DNA of 64,000 bases from Protonemura montana (lineage: Eukaryota > Arthropoda > Insecta > Plecoptera > Nemouridae). Under the pieces are notes generated by a model. The model ran no database searches, had not been told where the DNA came from, and saw nothing but the letters and a program-made list of their open reading frames with translations. The DNA lies in assembly GCA_947568835.1 (NCBI GenBank), contig OX387607.1, positions 7,821,201 to 7,885,200 of the forward strand, given 5' to 3'. Within the stretch, counting starts at the first letter, position 1; the number at the start of each line of letters is the position of its first letter. This document shows positions 46,245 through 58,100 of the stretch, piece after piece. The translations under genes were made by a program, and so were the position numbers.

Positions 46245-49200
46245 ACATCATTATCATCCACTCATTCACCGACGCCATTAGACCACTGCCGCAGGGCCAG
46301 TTGTCAAAACAGCGCGTCGTTAAACACCACAAGTCAATCAATGAAGTTTTTTAGAGAACAATGAAGGTGTTGAATCTCATCTGTCGGGTTAAATACCATG
46401 TTTTCTAATGACTCACTTTATTGACAATGGGCATTGGGGCACTAGTCTAATGGCGTCGGCGAAATAACCCTCCAGCAACATATAAATATAGCACTGTTGT
46501 ATAAATATAATTATTTTTCATTGATAGCTTAGTTAGGTTCACTGCTGGTCAAGGACGCCAAAAGCAACAGCTGGTGGTTTTTTTCCGCGAACAAAAACGT
46601 GATTCTTAGTTTTCTGGGCCACCAGGAAATGCATTTTCTGCAACAAGCATTGACAAGAAAAGTGAAACGTGCTTGGTTAATGTTTTGTGTCCTTGGATTA
46701 ACGAAGTTATCATGGACCACTGCTGCCATGGCAGCGTCTCGCCCGGACAGTTATCAAATTGTTGACCATTCAAGCATTACATTTATTCTGGTGCAGATAC
46801 CTAGAAACTTTATTTTATATTACCTATGTTATATTTAATATATCATTATATATATTTATTTTAGAAACTTTTGTTTTGCCCATCCATTACATTGTACCCG
46901 ATGCCGGATGCTCCAAATACTCGTCGAAACTTTTAAAGGGTCTGCAAAGGTGTGGGTGCTAAAGTGAGCCCCTAGGCGCTGTACCAACTGAGCCATCCGG
47001 ACACACGAGATTCAGCCCTGTCAGAGTGGGATAAGGGATCTCCGAAAAAGAAGAGGCAAAGGCGTTTTTCCACGGACGAGTACTAAGCAAGTCAGAGAGT
47101 GTGCTTCGTGGGTCGTCCTAAGCCTTGTCTGTAGCTCCTGGTTGGTTCTAACTCACCGAGTTAAGCTCATCAAGCACGGCTTGTACGATGGGCACCATCA
47201 TAGCTGTAGTGGCTGTGTTCGATATCCACATAGACAGGATCATCGTGGTCACCATGAAGCCCAGCATTATCCTGAAACAACAGTCAAGACGAGTTGTTAC
47301 CTCCATTTTGAGGACGGACTTCGACGACATCATTTTGGTCAAGTTTCCTACAATTACTTCCCCTAAACGCGACGAACTTATTCTGTATGTTTCGCGAGAG
47401 AAGAAAAACACCAATTTTGAAGCCCTCTACAGCCATGCTTGTCATAAGAGATAGTGAAAAAATATAAGCATAGGGCTCTCTGATAAGATATCATCACTTT
47501 CAGGATTGACTTTGCTGGCTGAGGATGATAATCCTATCAGATGGTCGATCCACTTTTGAGAAAAAGAGTCCATCATTCTGTTTCGGTATCAGTTTGAAAA
47601 GACTCTCAGATGTGCTCCCAGTACATTTCAAAGTATTTTTTTAATTTCGATTCTTTGTAAGCAGGAATGATTAGAACAGTTATGGTAAAATTAGTAAAAT
47701 ATCTGGTCTAAATAGGATTAGAGGTGACGTTTCTACTACAAGTTGGAAAAGTTTAGAGAACGAGCACAGTGAAGTTAGAATTACTAGTTTTGGAGACAAC
47801 TACATTTCAGTTGTGTTGGGCGAAGAATTTTGTAAACAATCGGATTTGATGTTTGAAATGATAGGGCAACATAAGTGTGCATGGATTAGTGTTGCAAAGA
47901 AGGCTGTGAGGTCGGCCATTTTGTCTAGTTTCTTAGTGACGTTTGTACTGACCTCATAGGGCTGGTGCCAAAAACGAGAGTCACTTTCAGGGCGATTCGC
48001 TTGTGCAGATTGCAATGCTCCACTGCGATCGCCACGATGATTCCTCCTGCAAACAGAACGACGGCGACGTCAACAACAGCTGTTTCGTGACGCACTCAAC
48101 CACGTACCACCATGGTTCATCCGCAGGACTAACCCAGACCCAGTGGACTAATTAATGGCATTCTAGTCAACATTTTGAAGGACCATTAGCAAGGAAGCAT
48201 TCTACGGATTCAGGCTGCAGCAATAAAAAATCAGCTTTGTGGGCTACCAAAATAAACAATCACTGTGTGAATCCTGACCTACATTATTTTTTTGTAATTT
48301 ATTTGTTTGTTATGATGGTTTTTAGACTCTTGTCGACTTGATTTAGCCTTAGCACTAGTTTTAACAAAAACTATTTGAAATGGCTAATAGGACAGCTAAA
48401 TTTCCCAACGTTTCGGAACATGTACTAGTTTCTTCTCCAAGGGTTAGTTCTTCCAAACATACAAGCGATTGACCTATTTTTAAGATTATTTAGTTTTTCA
48501 GATATTTTTCGGTCCTCGAGGCTCAGCTCAATGCTTCAATCACCATGCTTCATTCCGTGCTTCCATTGAGAAAACAATCATCATCCTGTGCGAAGACAGG
48601 CTCCAAGACAAGACCTCTAGTGCACTGAGACAAAGTTACTGACCGATGAACATCATGTTAGTCTCCTTGAGGTAGGAGATGCAGACCTCTTCGGTGCCCA
48701 TCACGCCGAGCAAGGGAAATAAGATGACGGGCAGCAGAGAGGTGATGGGCAGCGGCACGGCTTCTGTCATCCAGTAGATTGACATGAGGAGCACTACGAA
48801 TCCACAGCGACATTCCTAGGCATGGTGTAGAGGGTCAAGGTCACCAGGATTTAAGAAAACAAAAGATTAAGTGTACGAGTGTTTTGCTGTGTTTTTGTGG
48901 GGTACAGTCAAATTGGACTTTGATCATTCTCAAAAATGTGTAGCTAATGTGAGAAACCTTCCTCGGTCTCCACCTTTCGCGGGTTTTGCACTAACCGTCA
49001 GTGCATTCCATACGACCTTTCTGAGATTATTTTATTGCATTTTATAAATCTGACAGATTTCCTGATCGGGCAATAATTTTTAGAGAGTAGTAATGTTTTA
49101 ATTTTTAAATAACAAAATATCCTGCCCATTTGGAGAACTTGCAATTTAAATGAGAAATAACAGGTTATATGCCTAGTATTTTTGTGCCCCTAATCCATGA

Positions 49201-52200
49201 TAACTTAGTTTGTTCGGCCGCTTAAAAAGTTGAGGGCTTGATTCAAAATCAAATACCATTTTAGTGATTTGTTTCCTCACACTAATGACTAATTATCTCT
49301 CACGTCCATAAAGAGAAAATTTCGGTGGGAAATCGAAGTGGAAAATCATAATTTCTCGGACGTCGTCTTTTTCAAGGCACTCTACACTCAATTTTGCCTT
49401 GAATCGGAAAATGAATTGTCATTTCCTCAACGAAAAGTTAATGGAACCAACCCGTAAGGTCTACCCGTACTTACCCGTACCAACCAACCCGTACCCAACC
49501 AACTCTACCAACCCGTGCTGAAATAATCCCTGCCATCTCCTTCTACCACCGGACACGCTTGTCAATCAAAATACCAACCAAATCCGAGGGCATTGATCGA
49601 ACGTCTACACCGACTAATGGAATCCGCAGGTGACATCGTCGACTTCTAATTACGAAATCTAACACCCGACACAAAAGTTCGCTGCCGTCGTTTCGACCGC
49701 CGATCAAGAAAGTCCAACATGCGTGTGGTCTTCGCCTTTGGCCGTCACACGTCATGTCTTCGCAGGAATGCGGCTGACAATACGCTCTTATATTAGGTCA
49801 ATTTAGCCCGTTGGAGCGCCGCCCAAGGATTTTTGCGTTGGGTCTTTGATGAACGGGAGCCGTTGCAAGCGACGGGGTCGTACGTGATCGGTGATTACGG
49901 GTCACGACACGTAGGACAAGGACGTTGGATGGCAGCGAGACGAGAACGCTATTTGTAGGATAATTGGAAGTCGGTTCTGAAATAGATCTGGATGGTGATA
50001 GTGAGAAAAGTGAGCGATAAATTCTCATTTCCTTTCGCGATCAATGGTTGTCTAATTGGCATTGTTATCCATAAAAGCGACGATTCATTTGAGTTCAGTC
50101 GATCGATCGAAAGGTTTGCTGTGTTGAAATTCTGGGGATCTGCTATTGTGACCACCATACACATAACTAGATCTGTTCGGGAAAGAGATTGGAGGGATGA
50201 AAGTTAGTACAGAAACTTCATTCGTCTCGCTTATCAACCTTTCGACAGCATGGATTTGTAGAGAAATCCTGTTTTTCGCGTTGTAACATCCTTCGGAAGG
50301 GACGTTAAGTCGATGGCCTCCTTGGTGCCCTTTGACAAGAGTAGGCAAATGTGTCGTTATGACCCACTAATCAATCAATATGTAAGTTACAGTGTCTGTG
50401 ATCTACGCGAAAACCAAATCTAGAGGTTAAAAGATGTGCGTACAGATATAAAGAATCACAAAATAAAAGTCACATATTCTTGGAATAGACAACGTGGAAA
50501 ACTTCGCGGCTTTCCTAGACTTTGCGGACAGATTTCCTCTATAAAGGCGACGAAATGTTCAAATTGTGATCCAGCACAATTTTGCGTAAATTTGCTCATC
50601 CAACCGTTAAATTTTTTATGATATCGCTCTATATTTTTGTAAGTAGAGGGTTTTCACGCTGAGGCTTGACCGGGGCTTGTCAAAGGTAAAAAAAAACTCT
50701 TGGTTTTCTTACTACAATTTGGTTCAAAAGTAGCTTGCACCCAATCAACCCCTCTCTTTCCTTAGCTCTGAAAGTCTCATTAACTCTCATGGCTCGTGTT
50801 CTTCGTTGCAAAGTATGTTTCAGATCCAGCGTACCTTGGCCCCATAAGTCGACTCCTTGCTTGTCCCTTGTCAGAAAATGTTGCGATCAGTTGCACTGAC
50901 TTATCGCTAACGCCTCGCGGCCAATTGAGATTTGTGCACGACGCCTTGACCCCCCAGTGACCGAACACGTGACGTCAGGACTCTTCTGTAACAGCTGTCA
51001 AACGAATTGACCCCGCGATTTGCCGCCTTGCACAGAGACGCCGTGTCGTCGACCAGGAACATGTAGATCCATTGGCGTCGACGGAGGCGTCGGAGGACGT
51101 CGAATTTGTGGTGGAAATTCATTATGCAGTGTTGCGTATAGTATTTTAATGATAAGCACAGAGAGTAAAAATGCCCGACACACAGTCTTCCAGCAACATT
51201 CACCTTTAAAACGTAATAGGATAGAATTTGGTGCGTCTGCCATTTTTCGTGGCGGTTCTCATGGCTAAAAAATGCTAAAAAAATCGATTAACTGTTCTTA
51301 TAGTTCAAAAATTTTGGATGGGTGTTATTTTCAATTAAAAATAATCTCAAATTTGAGTTAAATTCAATTACTAGTAATTTTTTAATTTACTTTATTTGAG
51401 GGTGATATTTTAGTAGATATGGCTGATTCATTTAAGCTGTAAATTCAAGACCGAAGTAACTTAGCCGTAGTGCAACTGACCTAGTTACATTACCAAATGT
51501 TCTGCAGAGGCATTTTACGTGGGTTTGATCTCAATTAATGGTTGGACAATAGTCTGTGACAGAGCAACGTTAGGTCTTACAGGGCAAGCATTCGAAGATT
51601 ATGTTGCAGGGACTTAACGACCCTGTCAGGCACGAGTCTTTACAGAATTGATTGATGTTCACTCAATTTTACTTTTCATCGCCATTTCATCGCCATTTCC
51701 TCAATCGTAATTTTCAATCGTCTAATCGCTAACGGACGATTCTGAAGTCGTAAAACGAGAAATTATTTTATCACCACACTCATCACAACAACTTCTGTGT
51801 TCGCAGCTAATAATTTACCAAACAAATGTGTCCTACTCGGTCCTGGTGGCACGTTTCGTTTCATTCTGACGTAATGTTTAGCGAAGATAATCACATAATC
51901 ACACCTGACCTGCGATTTCGCACACTTCGAAAGCCAACAACCGCACGGTCGCAACAGCAATCTCTCAAAAGTCAAACGGAAACAAGAAGTGATAGTTTCG
52001 AATCGCATTTCAAATAAATTACCTGCAGCACTCGCAGCGGTTGCACCTTGTAAATTACAGTTATTAGTTTGGTGCGAGTTATCAGAATCACTGCGTTATT
52101 TTCATTACATATTTAATGCGGATGTATAGAAGTTACCTCCCAAAAAGCCAGGTGAATTGGTTTATAAAGGTTTTATGAGGGTCTTTGTTCGATTCGTGTT

Positions 52201-52994
52201 AATCTTGTTAGTTTTCAGCATTTAAACCCATCTCGACTCTTCCATCTAAGCTTTGTTGCCAACTCACGTACTTCTCCTCACCCATATATAGCATTGCAAT
52301 GAAATACATTATAGACGTCAACGAAGCACAATCGTTCAATTCTGAGGTAAATATTAAATTCTACAACTGCGTGAACAAAGGACCTATAGTTAGAGAACGA
52401 TGCACCTGAGTTTTTAGGATACACTTCAACCATTCGACCTATTGGGGAAGAGTTAGGGCAAAGCTAATTTTAACCGGAAAGTTAAAAGATGATCAGCCAA
52501 TCACAGACCGTGTTTCCAGTGTAGTAAAAACTTTACCCGCAAGTGCATGGGGGTAAAGCTTAAACTGTGCTTCGTGGATTCTGTCCCTGGAGTTTGGCAA
52601 AGCAAAAGTTAAAATTAATTTCTTTAGCTTCTAGCTGAGAATTGAAATGGCAACCGAATATTTAGAAAAAGCGCTTATAATCCATTATTTGTTTACACTC
52701 GGGCAAAGGTACTTCGGTGCTTCGGCGACCAACATTAGCTTATGTCACGTAGTCGTTATAGTGTAATTAGTTCAAATCTGTATTTTCAAGTCCAACACCC
52801 AATCACAAAGCCTCGTCCAAAACTAACGGCCGTATCGAAAAAAAAACCAAACAAATACTATAATAGCGAAACAGTGTCAGGTAATCGCCTACCTTGATCG
52901 GTTCGGAGACCAAGAGCGGCGACAGAAGAATCGGCATGACGAAGACGACCAACGTCTTCCAGCATGCGAAGAACCTCTTGAGAGAAGCTGTCAT
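40421..52994 (-). CDS. Indy: SLC13-family sodium-coupled di/tricarboxylate transporter (Indy-like)
   Basis: Twelve coding exons on the minus strand: 52,893-52,994; 48,644-48,815; 47,953-48,046; 47,157-47,271; 45,084-45,238; 44,463-44,717; 43,836-44,033; 43,426-43,508; 42,850-42,948; 42,265-42,458; 41,307-41,444; 40,421-40,567. All phases close and give 583 residues, normal for the family. The two sodium/substrate hairpin motifs are present: SNTATTAM (Ser140-Asn141-Thr142) and SSNTAVAN (Ser474-Asn475-Thr476). So are GTGTNLTFKG and the SLC13 signature MLPVSTPPNAIV. It is a multi-pass plasma-membrane protein. Family knowledge: it imports citrate and other Krebs-cycle acids with sodium. The ATG at 52,992-52,994 is the only usable start, because an in-frame TGA lies at 53,046-53,048. 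Exon 5 encodes a variable loop with ten consecutive glycines. The intron after exon 9 starts with GC. Intron 1 is 4.1 kb and intron 4 holds three SINE pieces. Confidence 0.95.
41146..41174. repeat. Imperfect (ATT)n microsatellite
   Basis: AT-rich trinucleotide array interrupted by atcatc, in SLC13 intron 11, about 130 bases on the 3' side of exon 11. Confidence 0.7.
42680..42730 (+). repeat. Dispersed repeat E, copy 4 (short)
   Basis: It contains gcgccatcgggtgaccac and ttactacgtgt in the same order and spacing as copy 2 at 32,480-32,515. It lies in SLC13 intron 9, directly before a SINE tail fragment. Confidence 0.6.
42748..42812 (-). repeat. 5S rRNA-derived SINE, 3' fragment (copy 6)
   Basis: Only the tail (attgattgatttatttattg) and the terminal 3' block (attaacgacgcactgtttt) are present. 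It ends about 38 bases before exon 9 of SLC13 in plus coordinates, that is, just inside the intron that starts with the GC donor. Confidence 0.8.
45262..45608 (-). repeat. 5S rRNA-derived SINE, copy 7, next to SLC13 exon 5
   Basis: The 5S-like head lies near 45,540-45,600 (complement of gtgttgcttaacttcagcga), and the 3' block near 45,280-45,320. The central cttcggaaggg block is deleted. The 3' tail ends 24 bases from the acceptor of SLC13 exon 5, so the tail region must lie over or beside the branch-point zone. Confidence 0.88.
45891..46342 (+). repeat. 5S rRNA-derived SINE, copy 8, full length
   Basis: The head at 45,901-45,984 follows 5S rRNA closely, with cggttctcatgagatcaccg, aagttaagcaac and tattggatgggtgacc, which cover the internal promoter region of 5S genes. 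The body has cgacagcatggatttgtgg and gtaccgtccttcggaagg. The 3' block is gtcgttaaacacc, followed by a tail with tcaatcaatg. A (CAT)n array at 46,212-46,243 lies before the 3' block. This is the reference copy of the family. Confidence 0.95.
46212..46243 (+). repeat. (CAT)n microsatellite within SINE copy 8
   Basis: About ten CAT units. Shorter gatgatgat stretches at the same place in the minus-strand copies at 2,956, 23,170 and 34,100 show that it grew from a seed built into the SINE. Confidence 0.85.
46411..46466 (-). repeat. 5S rRNA-derived SINE, 3' fragment (copy 9)
   Basis: It contains the complement-strand words ttgacaatgg and tctaatggcgtcggcgaa, found in the 3' block of the full copies. 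The head and body are missing. Confidence 0.65.
46965..47062 (-). repeat. tRNA-headed SINE A fragment beside SLC13 exon 4
   Basis: The minus strand reads gcctcttc, atcccttatcccac, then gtgtccggatggctcagttg and gtacagcgcc. This is the same leader-plus-tRNA head order as at 24,788-24,875. The T-arm half is missing. It lies about 95 bases from exon 4 of SLC13. Confidence 0.7.
48310..48418 (+). repeat. Dispersed repeat D, copy 3, in SLC13 intron 2
   Basis: Words tatgatggttttt, gatttagccttagcactag and tttcccaacgtttcgg occur in the order of copy 1 at 3,692-3,819. Confidence 0.7.
48955..49020 (-). repeat. tRNA-headed SINE B, head fragment
   Basis: The minus strand has ggttagtgcaaaacccgcg and aaggtggagaccgagg, diverged versions of the family head at 22,150-22,205. 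Neither leader nor tail could be followed. Confidence 0.5.
49440..49525 (+). repeat. Short tandem array of aacccgtac-type units
   Basis: Irregular repeats of acccgtac and ccaaccaac over about 80 bases in SLC13 intron 1. Low copy number and imperfect. Confidence 0.65.
49526..50109. other. GC- and CpG-richer block in SLC13 intron 1
   Basis: It stands out from the AT-rich intron. No coding exon fits: the frames open here do not continue into SLC13 in the right phase. It may be a regulatory region or an alternative promoter, which is inference from composition only. Confidence 0.3.
50110..50380 (+). repeat. 5S rRNA-derived SINE, copy 10, head-deleted
   Basis: The start keeps only part of the head. 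The 5S internal-promoter words (gaagttaagcaac and ggatggg) are gone, while the body (ggagggatgaaagttagtac, catccttcggaagggacgtt) is well kept. It ends with an abbreviated 3' block and tcaatcaat. Being without the promoter region, it could not have been transcribed from its own head in this form. Confidence 0.85.
50381..52892. other. Remainder of SLC13 intron 1
   Basis: No exon is supported. A minus-strand frame at 50,998-51,243 (81 codons, starting MADAPNSILLRF) lies in another CpG-rich patch, but no donor joins it to SLC13 exon 2 and no family is recognisable. Confidence 0.45.
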
Positions 52995-53009
52995 CTTGAT
53001 GCGGAACAA

Positions 53010-54095
53010 CTCGATCTCTTCACGATCTTGATGGACAACAACGAGTCAGTCAGTGCCTTCGTGTCATCGTCTGTCACTCGCCTTGGCAACAATGACTATG
53101 TCGAGCGGATTGTGTTTTTATAATGGCTTATTAGTGGAGATCAGAATTCCTTGGGTCGCGATTGGTCAAGCGGGAGATGTCTATTGAGTGCAATACGCAT
53201 TGACGACGAGGAGGAAGACATTGTGATCTGTTCACTAGAATGTCGAGGTACCTATATAGTGCGATGCAGATGATACTTACTACGTCTGTAATGTGTGCAA
53301 TTATTAATAATTTCTAACTTGATCTTATACGCGTAGTGTAATTGTCTTAATTATATGTAGCAGTCTTGAATTAGTAACGGGTATTTACCAATGGTTAGAC
53401 AATGATTGCATGGTGGACGCAGGTCGGTGCGCAGTAAGTTAAACAGGTGTTAAGAAATTTTTGTCGAGCTAGTTTTTGGTGATTTTTTTTTTTTTTTTAA
53501 GTGTGCTTTGAGGATTTTCTGTTTTCGAGGATAATTGGCACGGTAAATACACTGAACAGGAAAGGTCATATGAAGTTTGTGATACCTGTATTTAATGTTT
53601 TGTGACATTTCCTCGTTTATCGGTATTATTATAAATATTTGAGCTATGAATGTAATTATTGGAATGAGTGGTGTTGATTTAGTGTTACTGAAATAGTTTT
53701 GGTCATGCGTTCGAAGATAGGGTTTGAATGAGACAATGTTATGATTTTTTTCAATTATCTTGGGTCTTTTAAATAATCGTACTCACACGAATCAATTTTT
53801 GATAGTTTTATCGAGGTGTTTTGTTTGATTCCCTGTTTGACAGGTGGCATCAGTATATAAAATTATTGCCATGAGAAAAAATGCATGGTGGAATTTAATT
53901 CTATGCAAAGGTGGCGTTCAAATATATAAGACTACGAGTTTCCTCGATATTTTTACTTACCTTTAAAAATCATTTTCAAATTTTAGCACTATCCCAGTTT
54001 AATCAAAATTTCATTGAACGAAAACTAAACCATTTACATCAAAATAAATAAATCAATAAAAAACAGAGTTCAGAAAATGTTTACGAATACACTTC
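53010..54095. other. SLC13 upstream region and spacer to the yellow-family gene
   Basis: The first 250 bases upstream of the SLC13 ATG probably hold the 5' untranslated region and promoter. No TATA box or clear initiator was found. The rest is AT-rich spacer with a T-run at about 53,482-53,499. Confidence 0.4.
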
Positions 54096-55110
54096 TTTAT
54101 TCTACCACGACACTTAAAAACACTGATGACAAAATACAACACTGACAAAAATAATCACATCGACTGCATTTATAGGTAACCTAAGCCTGAAGATGCTGGT
54201 GTGTCAACGGTGGTGACAGTAAGACGGCAGCATGCAGATTGACTCTAGACTCCTTAAGAACAACTATGGTACACGACACCGTGACAGCCTTCGATGTACG
54301 AACTTTCCCCACCTCAAGACGAAGCTACCAGGCCTTCGACTTCTGATCGTGGGCCAAGCACAAATCACTCCTCTCCATTTCACTCGAATCCAATTCCCAT
54401 TCCTGTTTACCGCTATTCCTTGCGTTTAAATCATAATTACTTATAGAAAACGTTTGTACAATTTGCAAGTCCTAAAGCGACTTTGCAAGATTCTAAAAGC
54501 GTACTGCTTAGAAAACATTTAGTTAACATAATTGCTAGCATGTACCTGCGTACCTAATTACTATGCCGGGTCCGGTCAAAGGGAAATGTTCTGACATTGA
54601 TTTTGAAAAGTAGAAATGCGAATAAATAAAACGAGATTTTAAACTTTAACATAAGAATGCGGGCAATTTTGGCGGAAAAATCTTTTCGATCCTAGATGGT
54701 CTATAAGTAACATACACATAATCTGGCTCTCAGATATCTTAGACAAGGAAAAGACTCCGATTTCAATTCAAGGAAAAACGTGCGACAAGAAATCAGCAGA
54801 ACTTTGAAAATCAGCAACTTTGTACAGAAACATTCTTAAAAGTCTCGTTAATCCTGTATCGAAAAGGTCACCTGATGATGAAATTATCTGAGATACAATA
54901 ATTTGAAGCGACAACCCACAAACTGAAAGTTGTTGGGGCCACATCAAAACGCCATCAATGTGGCTGTGCTAGGACAGTGATAAGCTTCTTCACGGTGGTA
55001 TCACTGAAATACTCATTGCCACTCACAAATTCACTGTAGCATTATCAAAACAATGATAAAACAACAGCAACTAAACAACATCCGGCAACCAAGCCCAAAC
55101 CATCAACACT
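54096..55110 (-). other. 3' untranslated region of the yellow-family gene
   Basis: The first clear AATAAA on the minus strand downstream of the stop is at 54,096-54,101, giving a 3' untranslated region of about 1 kb. No repeats or open frames of note lie within it. Confidence 0.5.
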
Positions 55111-58100
55111 CTACAAGAATCCTCTACCCATCAACGTCGCCACCATCAACGGCAACCACACAGCCATCAACATTGAAGCCGTTGACGACCACGCTGAGTT
55201 AGCACATTTTGTGTCTTGAATCATCTCGTGAGCGTTTCCCCTGAAAACTCTGAAGTTGACCCGGCTGGAGGGGAGTCTGTAATTGTCCTGCACGAATTCT
55301 GCCATGCGGTCAGAGATGACCCAGAGGTCACCGTCCACGACCTTCAGGTCGTTGGGGAAGACCATGGTCTCGTTGTCAACGGCGATCACATCGTTGGACT
55401 CTGCCGAGAAGTAGGCGTGATCTTGTCGATAGTTGAAACAAGCGATCGCGTTGCGGTTCACCTGGATTTAGGAACACGGATTGTTATTAGTCAATGTTTT
55501 TTTTTTTTTCAATTTCTTAGCATTATTTCACAACATATTTCGGCAGCTGTCAGTGCTTTTCTCTTGGAAAATGATTTTCTTATCGCTGATTTATAATTTC
55601 ATATGGAGCCTTTTTTACTCTGGTTAAATGGCAGCTTTGGGGGGCTTATTTAAAAGATGTCAACCACTTTTAAATGGCCGATCACAAGCCCTATTTAGAG
55701 TCGACTGTTGATTTTTACCTTACAAATACGATTGATATGGCTTAAATTCGCGTGCAGCAAGAATGTAATTCTATGTTAATAAATATCTTTGTGTTCTTAT
55801 TTTAGTTCTTCACAAATCATACGTATTCGTTTATGAAGCAGGGGTTTTCTTTGCAGTTTTTGTCTACTTATCCCATACCGATATTCTTCTCTGAAGAAAA
55901 CCTTTTTAAGTTTCCCATACAAACTTACAACTACTATAGCGCGAATTAATGGCTACATTCTATATGTTCTCTCGGGTCATTTGCGCACCAGAAGTTGGTT
56001 AGGCTTTGAATTATACGAAGTAGTTCAATCTCAATAGAAACGGCAAGCTTAAAATTAGTCAAAAACAAGTTAGTTTGTAAATAATTTGTAAATAAATTAG
56101 TAAAACAAGTATTAAAAACAAGTTTCAGAATTGTATTAAGAAATTTTGGATTTTCAGCTTCTGAATTTTGACTTAATAGTCATGAGACTGCTCGAAATAT
56201 TGCTTTAAACTTGAAATAGCATAACTAAATCCAAGATGCTGATAATTATACCCCCCTTTTAAAACCACCGTGATGTCAATGATCTCTGTTGGAGCAGCTC
56301 TTCTGGCAAAAATAGATCTAGATTGCTTGGAAATTGGAGGCTGTAAGAATTTGTTTATATAACTCTGCCTTCCACAACGTATTTATTGAATTTTCTAGTG
56401 CTCAGTGATAACTTATGTGTTACTTTTGTGGAGGCCATGTGTGTAGCTACATAACGTTGATCCACGTATTTATAGTATGTTATAGTTTCGTTACTAAAAT
56501 CCAGTACCTTGCGTTGATAAACTTTAACCTAAACACTGAGGAACCATCACTTTTTGTCTTTTAGCCCTGAATTTTCTGTGTCTATCAGGGTACAGTATGT
56601 CTCAAAAACTCAGGCATCTCGATTTCGAACTTAAGCATTTATAGAGATACATTTTTACCTCTTCATAATTGATTGATTGGGCTTCTTTGTCGATGCATTG
56701 CAGTGCAAATATATTTCTGATGTTTACCTAATGGGATGGGCGAGTGTAGGTATGTGAGTTGACAACACAGCTATAAAGACGGCCGAGTCAAGACGGGTTG
56801 AAATTTTAACACCACTTACAAGTTAAAGACGAATCGGCTAAAAACCTTCCTGATTGCCACTTGAAAATGTAAAGCCCACTGCAACTAAGTTTTTGGGACT
56901 TGCAATACAATTTTTTGATAACAGTAGCTGGTCCCAAAACCACTTTCGCGGTATCTTGACACAATTTTTCCAAAAGAAAAAGAAGTGGTAGTGTGTCAAG
57001 GTCCTGCAGGATTCACGAAGGATAGCGCATAACTTTACTGACAAAACCGATCGAAGGAATTTGGCAAGCCATTGAAAACCTGACGTCAAGTTCAATCGCC
57101 GATCGACTACGTTCTTGACATGGTACTGTCACTTAGGGGCTCGATTATTTATAGCCAAGTTTCGATGAATCCACACCACTACATTGAAATGGATCGATTT
57201 TTAATCAAAAGTTCTATAACGAGGATGAATCCGTGATAAAAGTGAAAGGGCCGATATTTGTGTGCGAGTCTCGTGGTAGCTGATTAAACCCTCATCGGCA
57301 CGTCAATGAAAGTGGCGGGCTGGAGGCAATAATTGATTAGCGGGGACAATTAACTACTTCCATTTGATTGACGTGTGCCATCAGGATATCCGCGAAATGA
57401 AATTTTGTTCGGCACAGAAGAGTGTTTAATGCGTGGCACAAGTTTCTTTGAATACGTGGATGCAAGCCTCGGTAGTTTTTCAAAAATTATATGTTTAGTG
57501 TTCAGTTTCATTTATAGATATGATCACTACCACCACTACTTCCACTACCACTATGACCACTAAAACACCTTCGAAACACATGTGACGTCGTTCACATAAC
57601 TTGAAACACAATATCGATATAAGTTGTATTTGTTTCAGATATCAACACGCGCATCATAGAAGAATGTGAAATCTGATTTAAATTGCAAACGCTTGCAAAA
57701 CGCGGGGATATTTTATTATTAGGAATACTACTACCCTCTCAAAATTTGATGCCCAACAAGTATTTTTAGCAAGAAAATAGTTGTGTCATAGCTTCAACAT
57801 CCGCCACCGTTAATCATCTAAACCTCAACAAACCAACACGGTCATTACAAAACCAAATAGCTTACCTGTGTATAAAACACGGCCCCAGTATTCGGATCGC
57901 TGAACGACGCGCTCGCCTGCGACTTCTCGCCCCTCGAACCCAGCTTGACAAAGTCACCCTCGTGGTGCATGCCGATCATCGCCGCAGCCGTTTCATTTCT
58001 CAGCACCTTAGTCGACACCTTGTACTCGTCGAAGCTGGCAAACGCGTGGTAATACATGGTCCTCTGCTCCTCGTCATCTGATTCTGAAAGTGCCATGCCG

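Noticed and set aside
45814-46364. Plus-strand frames of 98-155 codons
   Set aside because: They lie inside SINE copy 8 and its histidine- or serine-coding CAT array.
50998-51243. 81-codon minus-strand frame in SLC13 intron 1, considered as an alternative first exon
   Set aside because: No donor joins it in phase to SLC13 exon 2, and the composition follows the local CpG-rich block.
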